From Antedon mediterranea (lineage: Eukaryota > Echinodermata > Crinoidea > Comatulida > Antedonidae): 64,000 nt of DNA. The stretch lies in the NCBI RefSeq assembly GCF_964355755.1, contig NC_092680.1, positions 1,243,001 through 1,307,000 of the forward strand, read 5' to 3'. How positions within the stretch are numbered: position 1 is the first letter of the stretch; each line of letters begins with the position of its first letter. Below, piece by piece: positions 1 through 12,200 of this stretch. Under the pieces are notes generated by a model. The model saw nothing but the letters and a program-made list of their open reading frames with translations, searched no databases and had not been told where the DNA came from. The position numbers and the translations under genes are program-made.

Positions 1-1
1 T

Positions 2-1813
2 AAGGGAGAATTTTTCAGTATATTTGTTGATTTATATGATTCCTCTGGTCGTCAGCGAATAAAAGGTGGAGACTTTTTGTTTGCAAAATTATCTATAAAT
101 GGTACACGTTCCGCAGGAAAAATTATTGATTTTGACAATGGAACATATGAAGTGATTTACTTCGCTTCACATGAAGGAATTGTGCAACCGAACATCCTTC
201 TTGTTCATCCTCAAGAAGCTGTAGACTATCTTGAAAATAAACTATGGCCTATAGAAGGACGCGTCTATTGGCGTGCCACGTTTACTTCAAAAGGACAACA
301 AGAACAAACATTGTGTATGCTTAAAAAGGGTGGAAGTTGGAAAAACAAATGTGAATACACTTATCCCGAAGCTCTTGGTGGAATTATGTTTATTTGTGAT
401 AAACCAAAAACATTACCATGCGATTCTCTAAAATTTACAAACACTGCTAGAGACATTGTTGCCGAGAATTTCAAAAACACTTCACATGAGGTATTAAACT
501 ATTTTGCAAAGTAAGTATCACTTTAAGGCATATTAGTTCCTTTCAAACCTTATTTTTATTAAGTCTGTATCCTCGATGAAATTACGTCGACAGATATGCG
601 TCTTTAAAAATTATTAATTTTCATCATCATTGTATAGCTAGGTTTAAACAACGGTATTATTATGTTTAAATCCATCCAACACATAATCTATTTTATAACT
701 TCACTGTGTATTTTTCTTTTCTTAGGGAAGTGCAGTATGCAGCGATTACTTACATATCATCTATACCTATCATTGTAAAATCTGCTGAAAGTGAGTATGA
801 AAGTTGTTTTAGTAAAAACTCACTCGGGAAAATATTTAAATTGATATCATTATAGTCCTTACCGTTTGAAACTGTGAAAGTCTACACAGCTCAGGCGGCA
901 ACCACTTGAGCCTATGCTGGTATTATCAAAATTAAGAATGGGAGAAATTGAGCCATATGTAGAATTAAAATAATTTTGCCCCGGAAGCAAACATTTCAGA
1001 AAGTAACGGTGTGTGTAACTTAATATTATCTATTTAGATCCATTGGTGAATAGACCTTTATTGGAATCAATTGATCTGCCTGTCTGCAAAGGAATGATAC
1101 CAAGTCCGTTGAGTGATGGGTTCTGGACTGGTGACGTATGGCATTCACTAGTCTGCAAAACGAAGCAATGGAGTCCATCTGAAATACGCAGATGCGTCAG
1201 AGGAAAACACCTCGTACTAATGGGCGACTCAACTACTAGACAATGGGGAGAGGTTTTGTTAAAAACATTAGAACTAAGCACAAAGCATGTACATTTCCAA
1301 CACATTACAGAAAGAAGTGATACGCTAAATCTAACGTTTTATTTTCACCCATTTATGCTAGGCTCTAGCAAAAATGATTTAACAAAATTGACATTTGATG
1401 TTGATATTTTGAATGGTCTCGTTGGATGCGATTACTACATAGTAATCAGTCCTTGGGCACATTATACACAATGGGCAAGAGATTCATACAAAGAAAGACT
1501 GCAGTTATTAAAAGTAGCTGTACTTCGTTTTAAGGATAGATGCCCCAATACTCCCGTGGTTTTAAAGTCTCCACATCCTAGAAACCACAAAAATTTGGCG
1601 CAACTTATATACGCTAACGATTACATAATTTACAGGTTGAGACAGCTGATGATGTCTGTGTTCACTGATACTGATGTATTTTTTATTGACGTATGGGATA
1701 TGGTTATTTCACATCCCTCGAAAACCCAAATTCATATGCCGTCATCAGTTATTTTGCAACAACTCTATGTTTTCTTTTCCCATGTATGTGAATACAATGA
1801 ATCCTATTTTTAG
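2..1813 (+). CDS. NXPE-family (neurexophilin/PC-esterase) protein, 3' part
   Basis: Exons read as 2-510, 726-790 and 1038-1813, joined in frame at GT-AG introns; they give 449 residues to a TAG stop, and the 5' end lies outside the window. The first exon encodes an Ig/filamin-like domain with the family's pattern (VDLYDSSGRQR, GGDF, DFDNGTYEV, LVHPQEAVDYL). The last exon carries the PC-esterase part: GDVWHSLVC, then the nucleophile block MGDSTTRQWGE, and near the C-terminus FIDVWDMVISH followed by IHMP, which supplies the expected Asp/His pair. The C-terminal end lies close to where NXPE proteins normally stop. The family is thought to be secreted or Golgi-resident and to act on glycan esters, but substrates are poorly known, so no reaction is claimed. 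A poly(A) signal lies 115 bases past the stop. Family assignment is firm; the orthologue is not. Confidence 0.92.
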
Positions 1814-1927
1814 TCCCACCTAACTAGCTGATTACCTAGGCCTACTTTATACCAGTGGTTGAATTTCACTTGGTGCATATCCTATGCCATATATTAAAAT
1901 GTGATATTATTATTGTGTAATTTTGTA

Positions 1928-1933
1928 AATAAA
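1928..1933 (+). promoter_or_regulatory. Poly(A) signal of the NXPE-like gene
   Basis: An AATAAA hexamer sits 115 bases after the TAG stop, in AT-rich 3' UTR. No other gene feature is seen between the stop and the tandem array at 2047. Confidence 0.6.
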
Positions 1934-2046
1934 TTGTTGAATACAGCAATGTTTGCTAGAAAAGAGTTTTTTTTATTAACTTATCATACACAGACGATAA
2001 AAGTGGACAATGCAAAACTCTAAAATACTACTATTAGGCGAGAAAA

Positions 2047-2142
2047 CATACATAGATAGGCCTAAAGATATACACAAACATACATAGATAGGCCTAAAGA
2101 TATACACAAACATACATAGATAGGCCTAAAGATATACACAAA
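2047..2142. repeat. Tandem array, 32-bp unit, three copies
   Basis: Three identical 32-bp units start at 2047, 2079 and 2111, followed by a partial unit. Each unit contains the AGGCCTA motif found throughout the window. Confidence 0.95.
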
Positions 2143-2682
2143 CATACATTTCATATACATTACATAAAACTATAAAATTTGATGCTCGAAAGATTTTAGA
2201 GGAAATCTGAGTGATTTTATTTTGAATTTGAAAACAAGCCTACCAAACACGAACACGTATTTTTAGTACTTTTTATTTAAAATGTTCTCATATAAATAAT
2301 TTTTTTTAAACATATGTATATCAAAAGAAAAATGCAATAAGGAATATTCGTTTTTTATAAACATTTTTCAATAAAACTTGAAGAGGCAAACAGTTAGATG
2401 AAAAACAGCAACCACAATATATATAAAAAACCTGAAGAAACACACGTCCCAATGAATTAGTTGGGTGGTCGCAAAGCGAAATCTCTAAATATTCGATCTG
2501 ATATGATGACACACCCTGCCCTACTGTACGTCCTAAAGTGTGGAAGATTGGGCATCCGAAGATTGCTACCAATCGGTGTGCTCTATGTGGGTACCAGTTA
2601 ATATTTTACTTAGCAAAATTAATTTGATTTTGTTTGTCAAATTAATATAATAATATATAAAAATATATAAAAATCAATTTGC
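2143..2682. other. Intergenic, AT-rich, no gene seen
   Basis: I see no supported exon here. The open frame on the minus strand at 2321-2572 has no recognisable domain and no splice context. Confidence 0.6.
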
Positions 2683-3358
2683 ATGTGTTTTTGCCCTAGG
2701 AAAAGAAAACTGAATGGTAATTATGTTACTGTTCTATGTGGTAAAGAACTAAATTACGTTCAATCCACTACCTACCTTGGTTGTGTTATCAGCAATGATA
2801 CTAGGGACGAACTGGATATTAAAAGGCAATATCGATCATTATGTATTAGAGGTAACTCTCTTTGTAGAAAATTTAGTAAATGCTCAACAGATGTTAAGAT
2901 TAATTTGTTTAAGTCATACTGTATTAGTATGTATTGTGCGGCCTTATGGTGCGATTTTAATGTAAAAACTATAAAGTCATTACAGGTCTGTTATAATAAC
3001 GCACTTAGAAAGATTTTAAGACGCTCAAGGAGCTGTAGTGCTAGTGCTATGTTTTTTGATAGCCATGTTCCCTCCTTCTATGAGTACATTCGGAAATCAA
3101 TTTTTTGTTTCAAAACAAAAATTGAAAAAAGCTGTAATACTTTAATTACATGTGTTTTTTCTCGTATTCTAAAAGATTCAAAGTTGCATAGAAAATGGAC
3201 AGAACTTTTGTATATTTAATCTCATGTATACTTTTACGTGTGTTAACTAGTATCAGTATAGCCATAATAATGTGTTGTTTTTGTAAACTTTATGTGTTTC
3301 ATATGGACAGTTTGTCTGAAATAAAGTTGAATTGAATTGAATTGAATTGAATTGAATT
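2683..3358 (+). mobile_element. Non-LTR retrotransposon (LINE) 3' fragment
   Basis: An open frame at 2683-3219 (178 aa) resembles the region after the reverse-transcriptase core of jockey/CR1/RTE-like LINEs. It contains the pattern YLGCVISND, then a basic stretch with regularly placed Cys and Trp, then NNALRKILRR. About 105 bases past its stop the sequence runs into (GAATT)n at 3324-3358, a microsatellite tail typical of LINE 3' ends. The 5' part (endonuclease and catalytic RT motifs) is missing, so this is a dead 5'-truncated copy. Similar GAATT tails occur at 6728, 20650 and 25515. Confidence 0.8.
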
Positions 3359-3726
3359 AATATATATAAATAAATTATATTATTTTATACACAACTTACA
3401 CAAGTATACTGTTTTGCGAATAACTATTCTTATTGCATAACCTGTTACAATACATGAATACTTATTCTGATATTCAGATATATTCAGATAATATTTATTT
3501 AGATAATAATGAATGAATATATACAAAATAGAAAAAAGATATTAAAGTGAACATAGATAAAACAGTAATTGGTAGTCATTATTATCATGGATCCCTTCTA
3601 GAAGTTAAAAACTTGATTCCGTACTGATTATTTTACCCCGATTAGTGCTTTATATCCTGACATGTTTTGATTATATATTATCGTTCGATTTTTTGGTAAT
3701 TATAACAATCTCATTATTTTTTATTA

Positions 3727-3739
3727 TTTATTTTTTATT
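3727..3739 (-). promoter_or_regulatory. Poly(A) signals of the OAS-like gene
   Basis: Two AATAAA hexamers (TTTATT on the + strand at 3727-3732 and 3734-3739) lie about 55-65 bases beyond the stop of the minus-strand OAS-like gene. Confidence 0.6.
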
Positions 3740-3793
3740 GCATCATAATTTTGCAGTCTATGAAAGATTTCCTGGTAATAAAATGTATTCAAA

Positions 3794-5577
3794 TTAACAT
3801 ATCCACCCAGCAACGTTACGTAGTATCGGTTGGTTATTGGTGTCTGTAGCGTAATGTGAGATTTTCTGCCAAAACTGTTTGTTCTGCCCACTGTTGACAG
3901 GTTCACACATATTCATTGTCGGATCAACTGGGTCTAATACTAGAGGCCTGGAAGAAAATACATAAACATTAAAAAGTGTAGGCCTACGTGTCCGTCAGGG
4001 GATGCAGTCATCGAAAAGTGTTGGCCTACATGGTGGATACTGATCACTCGCGTCACTGGGTCAGAACCGTCAACGATGTATAATAAAGATGAACAAAATC
4101 AAACTTTCCAAACAAATTTTTACTAAATATAATAATTCGCACTATAAAAAATGATAGAATAAAATGTAAGCATAAACCCATTAACTTCCTGACAATGGTA
4201 AATATGTTTTCGATCAAATTTGAGGTCAAAGCATGGAGGTATAAAATGAGTGTATACCATGGTGAAAGTGATTATCTATTATTACTATATGTGAATTTAT
4301 GATTTATATTATTTATGATTTTGTTAGTAAAATCATTTGAGGCAGGTTAAATGATAAATCAATGATTTGTAGCATGCAGTAGGCGGATTTATATATATAT
4401 ATATATAGAACTCAACGGCCTTTGCTACGATGGATATGTATGTGAGATCCCTACCACCTGTATACCACCTGTACCAAAATAACAGTAGTTTACTTACAGT
4501 TCAGGGTGTTTCTGTTTTCTTGAGCAATTACTGTCAACTTCTTCAAACATCCCATGCCAGTCGATATTTATATCATTTCCCTTAGTTAACTCAGACATAA
4601 CTGTTTTCATTCCTCGTGAAATGTCAAAATCTGCATTACTACCTGCGCGTTTCCAACACCAGAGCACAATTGACTCGATGATGTAGTCTGAGAGCTTAGC
4701 CACGTCGTGTCGTTCACAGATGTGTAAGTTCCAGTGGTGTAACAAACGCATCAGGTTTTTAACTTTATCCGGTAGCGACTTAATAAGATTAAGTCTGTGT
4801 TCGTTTAGTGCTGTAGAACAGTACTCTCTTAATTCGAGGTTAGTGGCGATGTCATTGTACACATTTAGGCCTAATTGAAAGAAGAACAAATACATTTATA
4901 TACGTGTATCCCTTTCATATGAAACACTGTGAAAAAAAATCATAAAAAAAGTACCATTTTACACAATTATTAATAACCTATTATTGAAAACTTTAAGAAA
5001 ATACTGTGAATATGTAATATTAATTTCAGTTTTTTTTATTTTTGATGAATTGATTTTACTTGACTCAATTAGAATTGATATAATTATTCTGAAAAAAAGT
5101 ACATATTACTACTGTATACGTACCAAAATCAGACTGGGACCTTGAAGAAATATCATAGGAAGGGTTTATACGAACACAGAACCAACTGCCTTCGACCAAT
5201 ACTTCAAATGCAATGGATTGTGTTGAATCGCGCTCGATATTTCTCACGTTCTCCATAGACTTCATTCGTCTCTCTATTTTGGCAAGGATTTCTGACATCT
5301 TTGCTTTCATATCTTGGACACTTCTAAAGTCATCTAAGAACAAAATAACTTCACAGTTTGTTCTTCCTTTCAGTGATGTACCTCTTTCAAGTGATCCGCC
5401 CTGTTAAATTCATTGTTTTTATTTTGTATTATAGGCCTAATTCAAATTGTTTCTTGATCATCATCATCATCATTATTATCACTATGTTATTATTATTACT
5501 ATATACTAAATTATTTTAATAACCTATTATATCGATAAATATTAACCTATCGGATTATGTTGCTTTGCTGTCTATGG

Positions 5578-5657
<80 letters not shown>

Positions 5658-6003
5658 CCTAGACATTATTATATGAACAATTATGACGACAAAAGCACCC
5701 CATAGATAAGGAATGAATGATTTTTAAAAGGAAGGATCGAGAAAGTAAAGATCGGTCATTAATCATCACGTGATCTAAACGCTTTTAGGACATATATATT
5801 TTGAGAACCTAAATATATCTGTGGATATATACCTTGACAACACGACGTATTTTTAATGCAGTTTTGTTTTTTAAAAACTCTATTAAACCGTCTATTCTAT
5901 GCCTAAAAGCATCTAGGTGGGCGTCCGAAGGTATTAAAGCCTCTACGATGAATCTGTCCAAATCCACACAATTCTTGTCAACGAAATCCATATTCCAAAG
6001 CAT
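3794..6003 (-). CDS. OAS: 2'-5'-oligoadenylate synthetase-like protein, probably catalytically inactive
   Basis: Four exons (5833-6003, 5124-5400, 4498-4870, 3794-3947) join in phase to give 324 residues, close to a single OAS unit. The N-terminal helix region is LDRFIVEALIP. It leads into GGSLERGTSLKGRT at 58-71, the OAS nucleotidyltransferase GGS/GKGT block. Exon 3 matches the OAS1_C helical domain (VKNLMRLLHHWN, SDYIIESIVLWCWKRAG). Exon 4 gives the family signature LPLVLDPVDPT (274-284) and a terminal WQK region. Active OAS enzymes sense double-stranded RNA and make 2-5A from ATP using three Asp. Here the DxD pair reads N72-C73-E74 and the third Asp aligns with C132, so synthesis is unlikely, while RNA binding or signalling could remain. 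An acceptor AG lies just before the ATG, so a 5' UTR exon is likely; Met1 or Met5 may start. Confidence 0.93.
5579..5655. repeat. (TA)n microsatellite
   Basis: About 38 uninterrupted TA dinucleotides in the first coding intron of the OAS-like gene. Confidence 0.97.
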
Positions 6004-6068
6004 TCTGTAAACAAAACAATTATCAAATATAAATGTAACACAATAATCTTAATATACTACAAATTGTC

Positions 6069-6135
6069 TTAAAGCTCTGTCTACACTATCAAATTAGTTT
6101 GACGACAAACAAAAGTGTTATGTGCCCAAATATGG
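6069..6135. mobile_element. Truncated MITE, family B
   Basis: Begins with the family B terminus AAAGCTCTGTCTACACTATC and then reads into the TATGTGCCCAAATATGG core. The other end is absent. It lies upstream of the OAS-like gene. Confidence 0.75.
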
Positions 6136-6880
6136 AACCAGTAAGAATAACAAGCGACATTTGGTGTTCATAGTCCTATGAATAAGGCATATACAATATA
6201 TGCATAATTACAAATACCATATTGTTTTCGCGTAATTGTATAATTATTATTATTTGTATAGGGCTATGCTTTTCTGACACGAATCAAACTTTTAATAATT
6301 GAAATTTCAAGATGTAATTGATCGAAATTTGCAGTTAACGAGATCATCATCTCGTCATAATTGTTCATATAATAATGTCTAGGCTATATATCTTTATATA
6401 ACCATAGATCATCATACTTTTGCTATAATATATATAGAAAGAATCCACATGTACTGGAAATAATAAACTGAATATCTTCTTTTTTAAGACAAAATGTATA
6501 AATAATCATGTTAGAAAAACAGTATCGCTTTTTGATGATGAACAACTCTAAAATGTATATAGGAAATGTTTTTTTTTTATTTTGTATCTATTATGTTGTG
6601 TTTATTGTTTTATGTTTTTTATGTAAAAGGGTCCTGCGAAAACAGAAGTGTAAACTTCTCTATGCAGGATCCTTGCCATCATTTATGCTATGAAACTGTA
6701 TTTATAAACGATGAGTAAATAAATGTGAATTGAATTGAATGTCAAATTTAATGAATGAATGCAAGTATACAAAGATTTCGAAATTCGTGATGACTAATTT
6801 ATTTTTTTAATAAAAAAAAATCGGCTGTCAGTTCCATTCTTAGACTATTTGATACCTATTACAGTAGCTCTAGTAGTATA
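6136..6880. other. Intergenic; possible LINE tail
   Basis: AT-rich, no supported exon. A short GAATTGAATTGAATG tract near 6728-6742 after an AATAAA-like region may be the 3' end of another short LINE copy. Confidence 0.4.
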
Positions 6881-6957
6881 GTAAATAGTACCGTTAAGTG
6901 TTGTACGTATGGACATATATGTATATTATACGTACAACACTTAACGGTACTATTTAC
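6881..6957. repeat. Perfect 29-bp inverted repeat (hairpin element)
   Basis: Arms 6881-6909 and 6929-6957 are exact reverse complements separated by a 19-base AT-rich loop. The size and shape fit a tiny foldback element; no gene is nearby. Confidence 0.9.
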
Positions 6958-8039
6958 ATATGCGGGATTAGCGTGTATTTTCGAGTAAAATTATCGAGTA
7001 TCGCCTTAGTAAGTTGTATTACAAAACATCGAATAATGGGGATAGACAAGTCCTTGTTTACACTTTATTACTGAATGCTTTTAAATAGTATTTGCTTTTA
7101 GGGAGTCCACTGATAAGTAAATAACTCCAAAAAAGTGAGGCAAATCATTATAATTCAATATTTCGAACTTTATTTGTTTATTTTCATTCAATTCACTGTC
7201 ACTGTGAGATTAATAATTAATCAGTAAGTGGATAAGTTATAACAAACATACTACTGTGTATAGACACAACACTGTTTGACCATGGAGGAAATATATAGTT
7301 TGACTCCATGGTTTGACTGAACCACTGGAACCACGCCCCTACCCGTTTCTACCTGCACTCTTATGTTAAGATAGAGTGCCGTCTTTTTAACACACGCTAA
7401 CTTATTTATAATTATATATACTTTATATAAAATGACTCCTGAATAATTTTTATACGTGGTAATGTGTTCAACAACATCAAGTAAGATAAAGTATAAAGCT
7501 ACTTAAGGCCTAGTTCTATACTGTTATTATCTGCAAGTGTGTTAAATAAACAAATAACAGTATTGTACTTACGTGACTGTGTTGTTATTTACAATTTCTT
7601 TTAAGAAAGTGTACGAAGCCCGGCTATGTTTAATAATACAGTGAATATTATACAATAAATGTGCATGTAGTCCTACTAGTGTAAATGTAGGGAAACTGTA
7701 CCAGTATTTTCATTTCCACGGTTGAGTAATTCAAGGGTAACTCTTAGTCACAGAGTCCATCCGATTACGATAATAATATTAATATATATAACGCAGCAGC
7801 AGGGTTAATATAGCAGACAATAGGTCAGCGTCCGTAGTAACACAGTAATTGTTATTTATTAGTCAACAAAGATAGGCAACAATCTTTTATTATAACAAAG
7901 CTTTAGGAGATTAAAGGCCTACGTAGATGGATTTTTTTTGTAATTAAATCGTCCGTAAACTCCTACACAATAGTCACCTAACTTGATAGAAAATCACATC
8001 ACTCTTAAATACAAAACATACAACAATACTATTTTGCTA
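6958..8039. other. Intergenic, no gene seen
   Basis: AT-rich DNA with scattered AGGCCTA motifs. I see no convincing coding exon, RNA gene or mobile element here. Confidence 0.6.
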
Positions 8040-8255
8040 AAGCTTGGTTCCCACTAGCGACGCAACATAACGCAACCTACGCAGCGTAAGAAAATGTCCT
8101 TCCAATAATTGTGTTTGCCCCCGCCTTCGTGAAATCAAACCTGCGATGTTTGCATCACTGTGCGTTCTCGGTTCCCACTTGTGATTACGCAATACAGCAC
8201 TTTGCGTCGATACGTCGCTGCGTAGTGTTGCGTTGCGTTCTAGTAGGAATCACGA
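8040..8255. mobile_element. MITE, family A
   Basis: Starts AGCTTGGTTCCCACTAG and ends in its degraded reverse complement (CTAGTAGGAATCACG). Inside, GTTCCCACTTGTGATTACGC recurs in all long copies. Six further full or partial copies are in the window. Confidence 0.88.
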
Positions 8256-8550
8256 TTTACAAACGCTGATTTAAACCAAACGTTAAGGTGCATGCGTTTA
8301 GGACAGATTGGTGTTAAAATGGCCTAGGCATATACGACAGCAGAATATAATTGTATTATCGATTATTATGTATGCATCCAAGTATGTCATTTATAGTTTT
8401 GCAAACTAATGCTTGTCAATATATCAGGAATGATTGACCCGGGGCGATATGCTTGATGAACTATACAAAATGTTGTAATCTGAGCTTGCTTCATAGACAT
8501 ACGTATAGATAGTATTTACACTAATTAAATATCAAAGCCAGTGCCCTGGT

Positions 8551-9318
8551 TTGTGTCAAATAAGGGCACATTATAGGCCTACACACCATAAAGGTCAGCT
8601 ACTCCAGGTTGTGAAGCATATTAAGCTATTAGGAGTTTTTATCCAAGACGACTTGAGGTGGAATTTACATGTTAATGAAATAATTACAAAGGCTTCCCGT
8701 AGGTTATTTACACTCTGTATTTTACGTAGGGCTAATGCCCCAGTTGACGATATGAAATGTATTTATTTGAGTTACATTCGGCCTATATTGGAGTACGCCT
8801 GCCCTGTATGGCATGGTGCCATTACACAATTTCATACCCAACTTATCGAAAGGGTTCAAAAAAAGGGCCCTAAAAATTATTCTTGGCCTTAATTACATTT
8901 CATATGAATTAGCTTTAGAATTTTTAAATTTACCTTTGCTAAAAGTCAGGCGTGATAATCTTGTACTGACTTTTGGCAAGAAGATGTCGAATTCGGACAA
9001 GTTCAGTTATTTGCTCCCCCCTATCCGTAGTATTCCTCGTGTTCTCCGAAGCAACGGCAAGGTCAAATATCAACAATACAAACCGAGAACCGAAAGATTT
9101 AAAAATTCACCAATCCCTACAATAATCAATTTGCTAAACAATAGTTCATGAGCCAAAGAGTCAGAGTGATATTGTTGTTATTTCATTTTTTACATCCTTT
9201 TTATTGTTATGTAAGTATTGTATAGTAATTTTGTAATTGCAACGTTTTTAGCCTTGCGGCTACTTGTTGTAAGTTTTATACCAGAATAAATAAAAATAAA
9301 TAAATAAATAAATAAATA
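8551..9318 (+). mobile_element. Broken LINE: reverse transcriptase C-terminal part and tail
   Basis: Two overlapping frames (8551-8892 and 8813-9151) make one LINE C-terminal region interrupted by a frameshift near 8865, inside a run of A and G. Recognisable pieces are KLLGVFIQDDLRWN, YIRPILEYACPVWH and, after the shift, LPLLKVRRDNL. The 3' end is an (AAAT)n tail at about 9288-9318. The catalytic RT motifs and the endonuclease are missing. It differs in sequence and tail from the copy at 2683, so it belongs to another LINE family. Confidence 0.85.
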
Positions 9319-10863
9319 AAAGCTACATCTATTATGCGGCCTCGTAAAATTTGAAAATCGCAATGCAAAAGATAGGGCTGGGGCAAGTTCAGCATTTTAT
9401 AATGTTTAGCCCCCACCCCCTAATTTCAAAATCCTTCAAACACAAAGGTCAAAATTAATTGAAGACTATAGGCCTACTGTGTGGTAATAATTAATAACGA
9501 AAGAAATTTGAATCATACTTACTAAAAATGTCTATCAGTACACATTACCATAATAAGCGACTGTACTATTAAAAGATGCTATTTAAACACGCCGTAAACA
9601 CGTACCCCTTTACTATTCATTATGTGAATGCATACCAGTTAATTCGCAGGCTTGACGTATACAACTGATCTAATGTAATAACTTATGACCTACTGATAGG
9701 CCTAATAATATTCGTGTACTACATGTGACTTCTTTTAGGAATATTTAAATATGACAGTTGGTTCGGATATCGAGTTTGACGTTTGTCAATTATTTTTGTA
9801 ACAGCTGATAAAATAGATGGCATTAATCGAGGGGTAATAATTATATATTCATAATCATTAATGTCGGTGCACGGTCATAATATACACTCTGGTTTTGTTA
9901 TATTTCCGGGCTTTAATCATTTGTTTTATTGTATACCTGGGAGGGTGGGGGGGGGGGGGTTGTTATTGTGTAATTAGTATTTTAACAATATACAGTACAT
10001 GTTCTTATTTCACCCGTAGGCCTATTTTACATGATTGTAGACCTGGGGAGGGACGGGGGTTTAATTGTATTGTGTAATCAATTTGTGTTGTGAATTTACA
10101 CTAGCTATGTTTATATACTATATTATAGGGATTTTATGTCGGTAGTACATTTTAACAAAATATGTTCTTATTACACCCGTATTTTACGCGATAGAGAGCG
10201 TACATAACGAATGCATTTTAGCATATATGCCGCTGTTTTGAAAGCTCTTAAAAACGTCTAAAATCCTAGTATTTGGGTTGATTAGGGAGGTATCGCAACG
10301 CTGATTGGCGTCAAGTGCATGCTCGTGACGCAGTCATTTGATTCGTTTCGCGTAGAATAAAATTTCGACATGGATACGCTTTATTGAACATGACTGACAG
10401 CCGTACATGCGTAACCTATGGGTTTTTTATTGGTAAATAACGTTCGGAAATTCCGAAAAGGAACTGTCATTTATATTAATAGTTTCAATGAAAAAATTAA
10501 AAACACAACACTGCACACATACAATGTACATAGGCCCTAACTAACAAAATCAATAATTCAGTCAATAAATTACACTAGGCCTACATTATGATATTATATA
10601 ATTAAACTAAAGTAATGTACATTGAAATAGTTTACATTATGTTTAGATTGAATTCCAAACTCTACTATGTATTTGTACTTATCATTATGATTAGTATCAA
10701 ATCTACTTATTTGTAACAACCAATGTCAAGGCTTTTCACGAAAAGATTACTTTTTCGGAGGTATATTTTACAAAGATTGGTAGCTTGATTTCACCAAATT
10801 AAGGCTTCGTTATAATAGTTTAGATTCAAATAAGTAGGGCCTGATTTGTAACACTGTGTCACT
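9319..10863. other. Intergenic with G-tract and local direct repeats
   Basis: No supported gene. A run of 13 G lies at 9947-9959. A block containing GTTCTTATTTCACCCGTA (about 9999) recurs in altered form near 10163, suggesting an old local duplication. Confidence 0.5.
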
Positions 10864-11029
10864 AAAGCTTGGTTCCCATTAGAGATGTAACGCATTGACG
10901 TAGACGCAACGTTAGTAAATTGACCAATCACAATCAATGGATCATCCGAACTGTCGCTTGTGATTGGTCAACTCGTTTGCGTTGTGCGCGTCATGTCATT
11001 GCGTTGCATCTCTAGTCAAAACCAAGCTT
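10864..11029. mobile_element. MITE, family A (shorter, near-palindromic copy)
   Basis: Begins AAAGCTTGGTTCCCATTAGA and ends TCTAGTCAAAACCAAGCTT. The whole 166 bases fold on themselves, with different internal sequence from the long copies. Confidence 0.82.
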
Positions 11030-11125
11030 ATAGCTTGTCTAATATAATGTTAGGTAGGTATAATACAAACAAGACCTATAATCAGATATTGATCACTACT
11101 GACAGGCCTATTGTACTGTGTGCAT

Positions 11126-11409
11126 TTTACTACTCTATCAATACTCAATAATTGCCAACAAATACATTACATGATACATGATAAATTGTATGATTAAACA
11201 ATAATCGCTATTCAATCAATACAATTTCAATCAAGTTTACTTGTAACTAAGATACTAATCGCGTTCGTTTACTACTCTATCAATACTCAATAATTGCCAA
11301 CAAATACATTACATGATACATGATAAATTGTATGATTAAACAATAATCGCTATTCAATCAATACAATTTCAATCAAGTTTACTTGTAACTAAGATACTAA
11401 TCGCGTTCG
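11126..11409. repeat. Perfect tandem duplication, 142-bp unit
   Basis: Copy 1 (11126-11267) and copy 2 (11268-11409) appear identical base for base. No coding signal is seen in the unit. Confidence 0.95.
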
Positions 11410-12011
11410 TTGAGTTTAACATACGTGATTAACGCAACATTTTCATTTATTACCGAATATTTGATTAATAATATGTCTAAATTATGAACTACTATTTTAT
11501 ATAACAACGATATGATATATTTATGATAAAACGACTCACCACTAAAGCAATAGAAATCCAGAAGAATGTATATTGTAACTAGGATACTTGTTGCAAAGAG
11601 AACAGTGTGTGTCACCTCGCGTGCGTGTTATGTGACGAATATTTCGCCTGTGCATTTCAACATTTTATTTGGAAATTCCAAGTTCGTGGGTTATTATTAT
11701 ATCATAATATTATCATACTTATTTCTGGAAATTACTGCCATGACCGCACCAAAGAGAGAACAACGTCGTATATTTCTGAATTTAGAATAGAAACCATGAA
11801 CGTAGTATTGAATACTGATTACGTTGCGAGCCTCCTGCAGTATAAACATGCGGTAGACCTGCTATTTCTGGTTCCCGGTCCCATTTGGTATTTAGAACCG
11901 AAACCTGTAGTATCGAGAAAAATGCACTGCAGTTCACAGAATAAGATATGTTAAAATTATAATGAAATGTGCTTAAAAACGATAAAAAATGATCGAATAA
12001 CTTACTGGGTT

Positions 12012-12200
12012 AAGCGTGGTTCTCACTAGCGACGTTAACGTAACGTAACTAACGCAACGTAAGAAAATGCCCTTCCAATAATTGTGTTTGCCTCCACCTG
12101 CGTGTTTGCATCACTGCTGCGTCGTCTGTTCCCACTTGTGATTACGCAATACAGCACTTTGCGTCAATCGTTTTGTTGCGTCCTAGTAGGAACCACACTT
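12012..12200. mobile_element. MITE, family A
   Basis: Starts AAGCGTGGTTCTCACTAGCG and ends CCTAGTAGGAACCACACTT. It shares the internal GTTCCCACTTGTGATTACGC with other copies. Confidence 0.87.
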
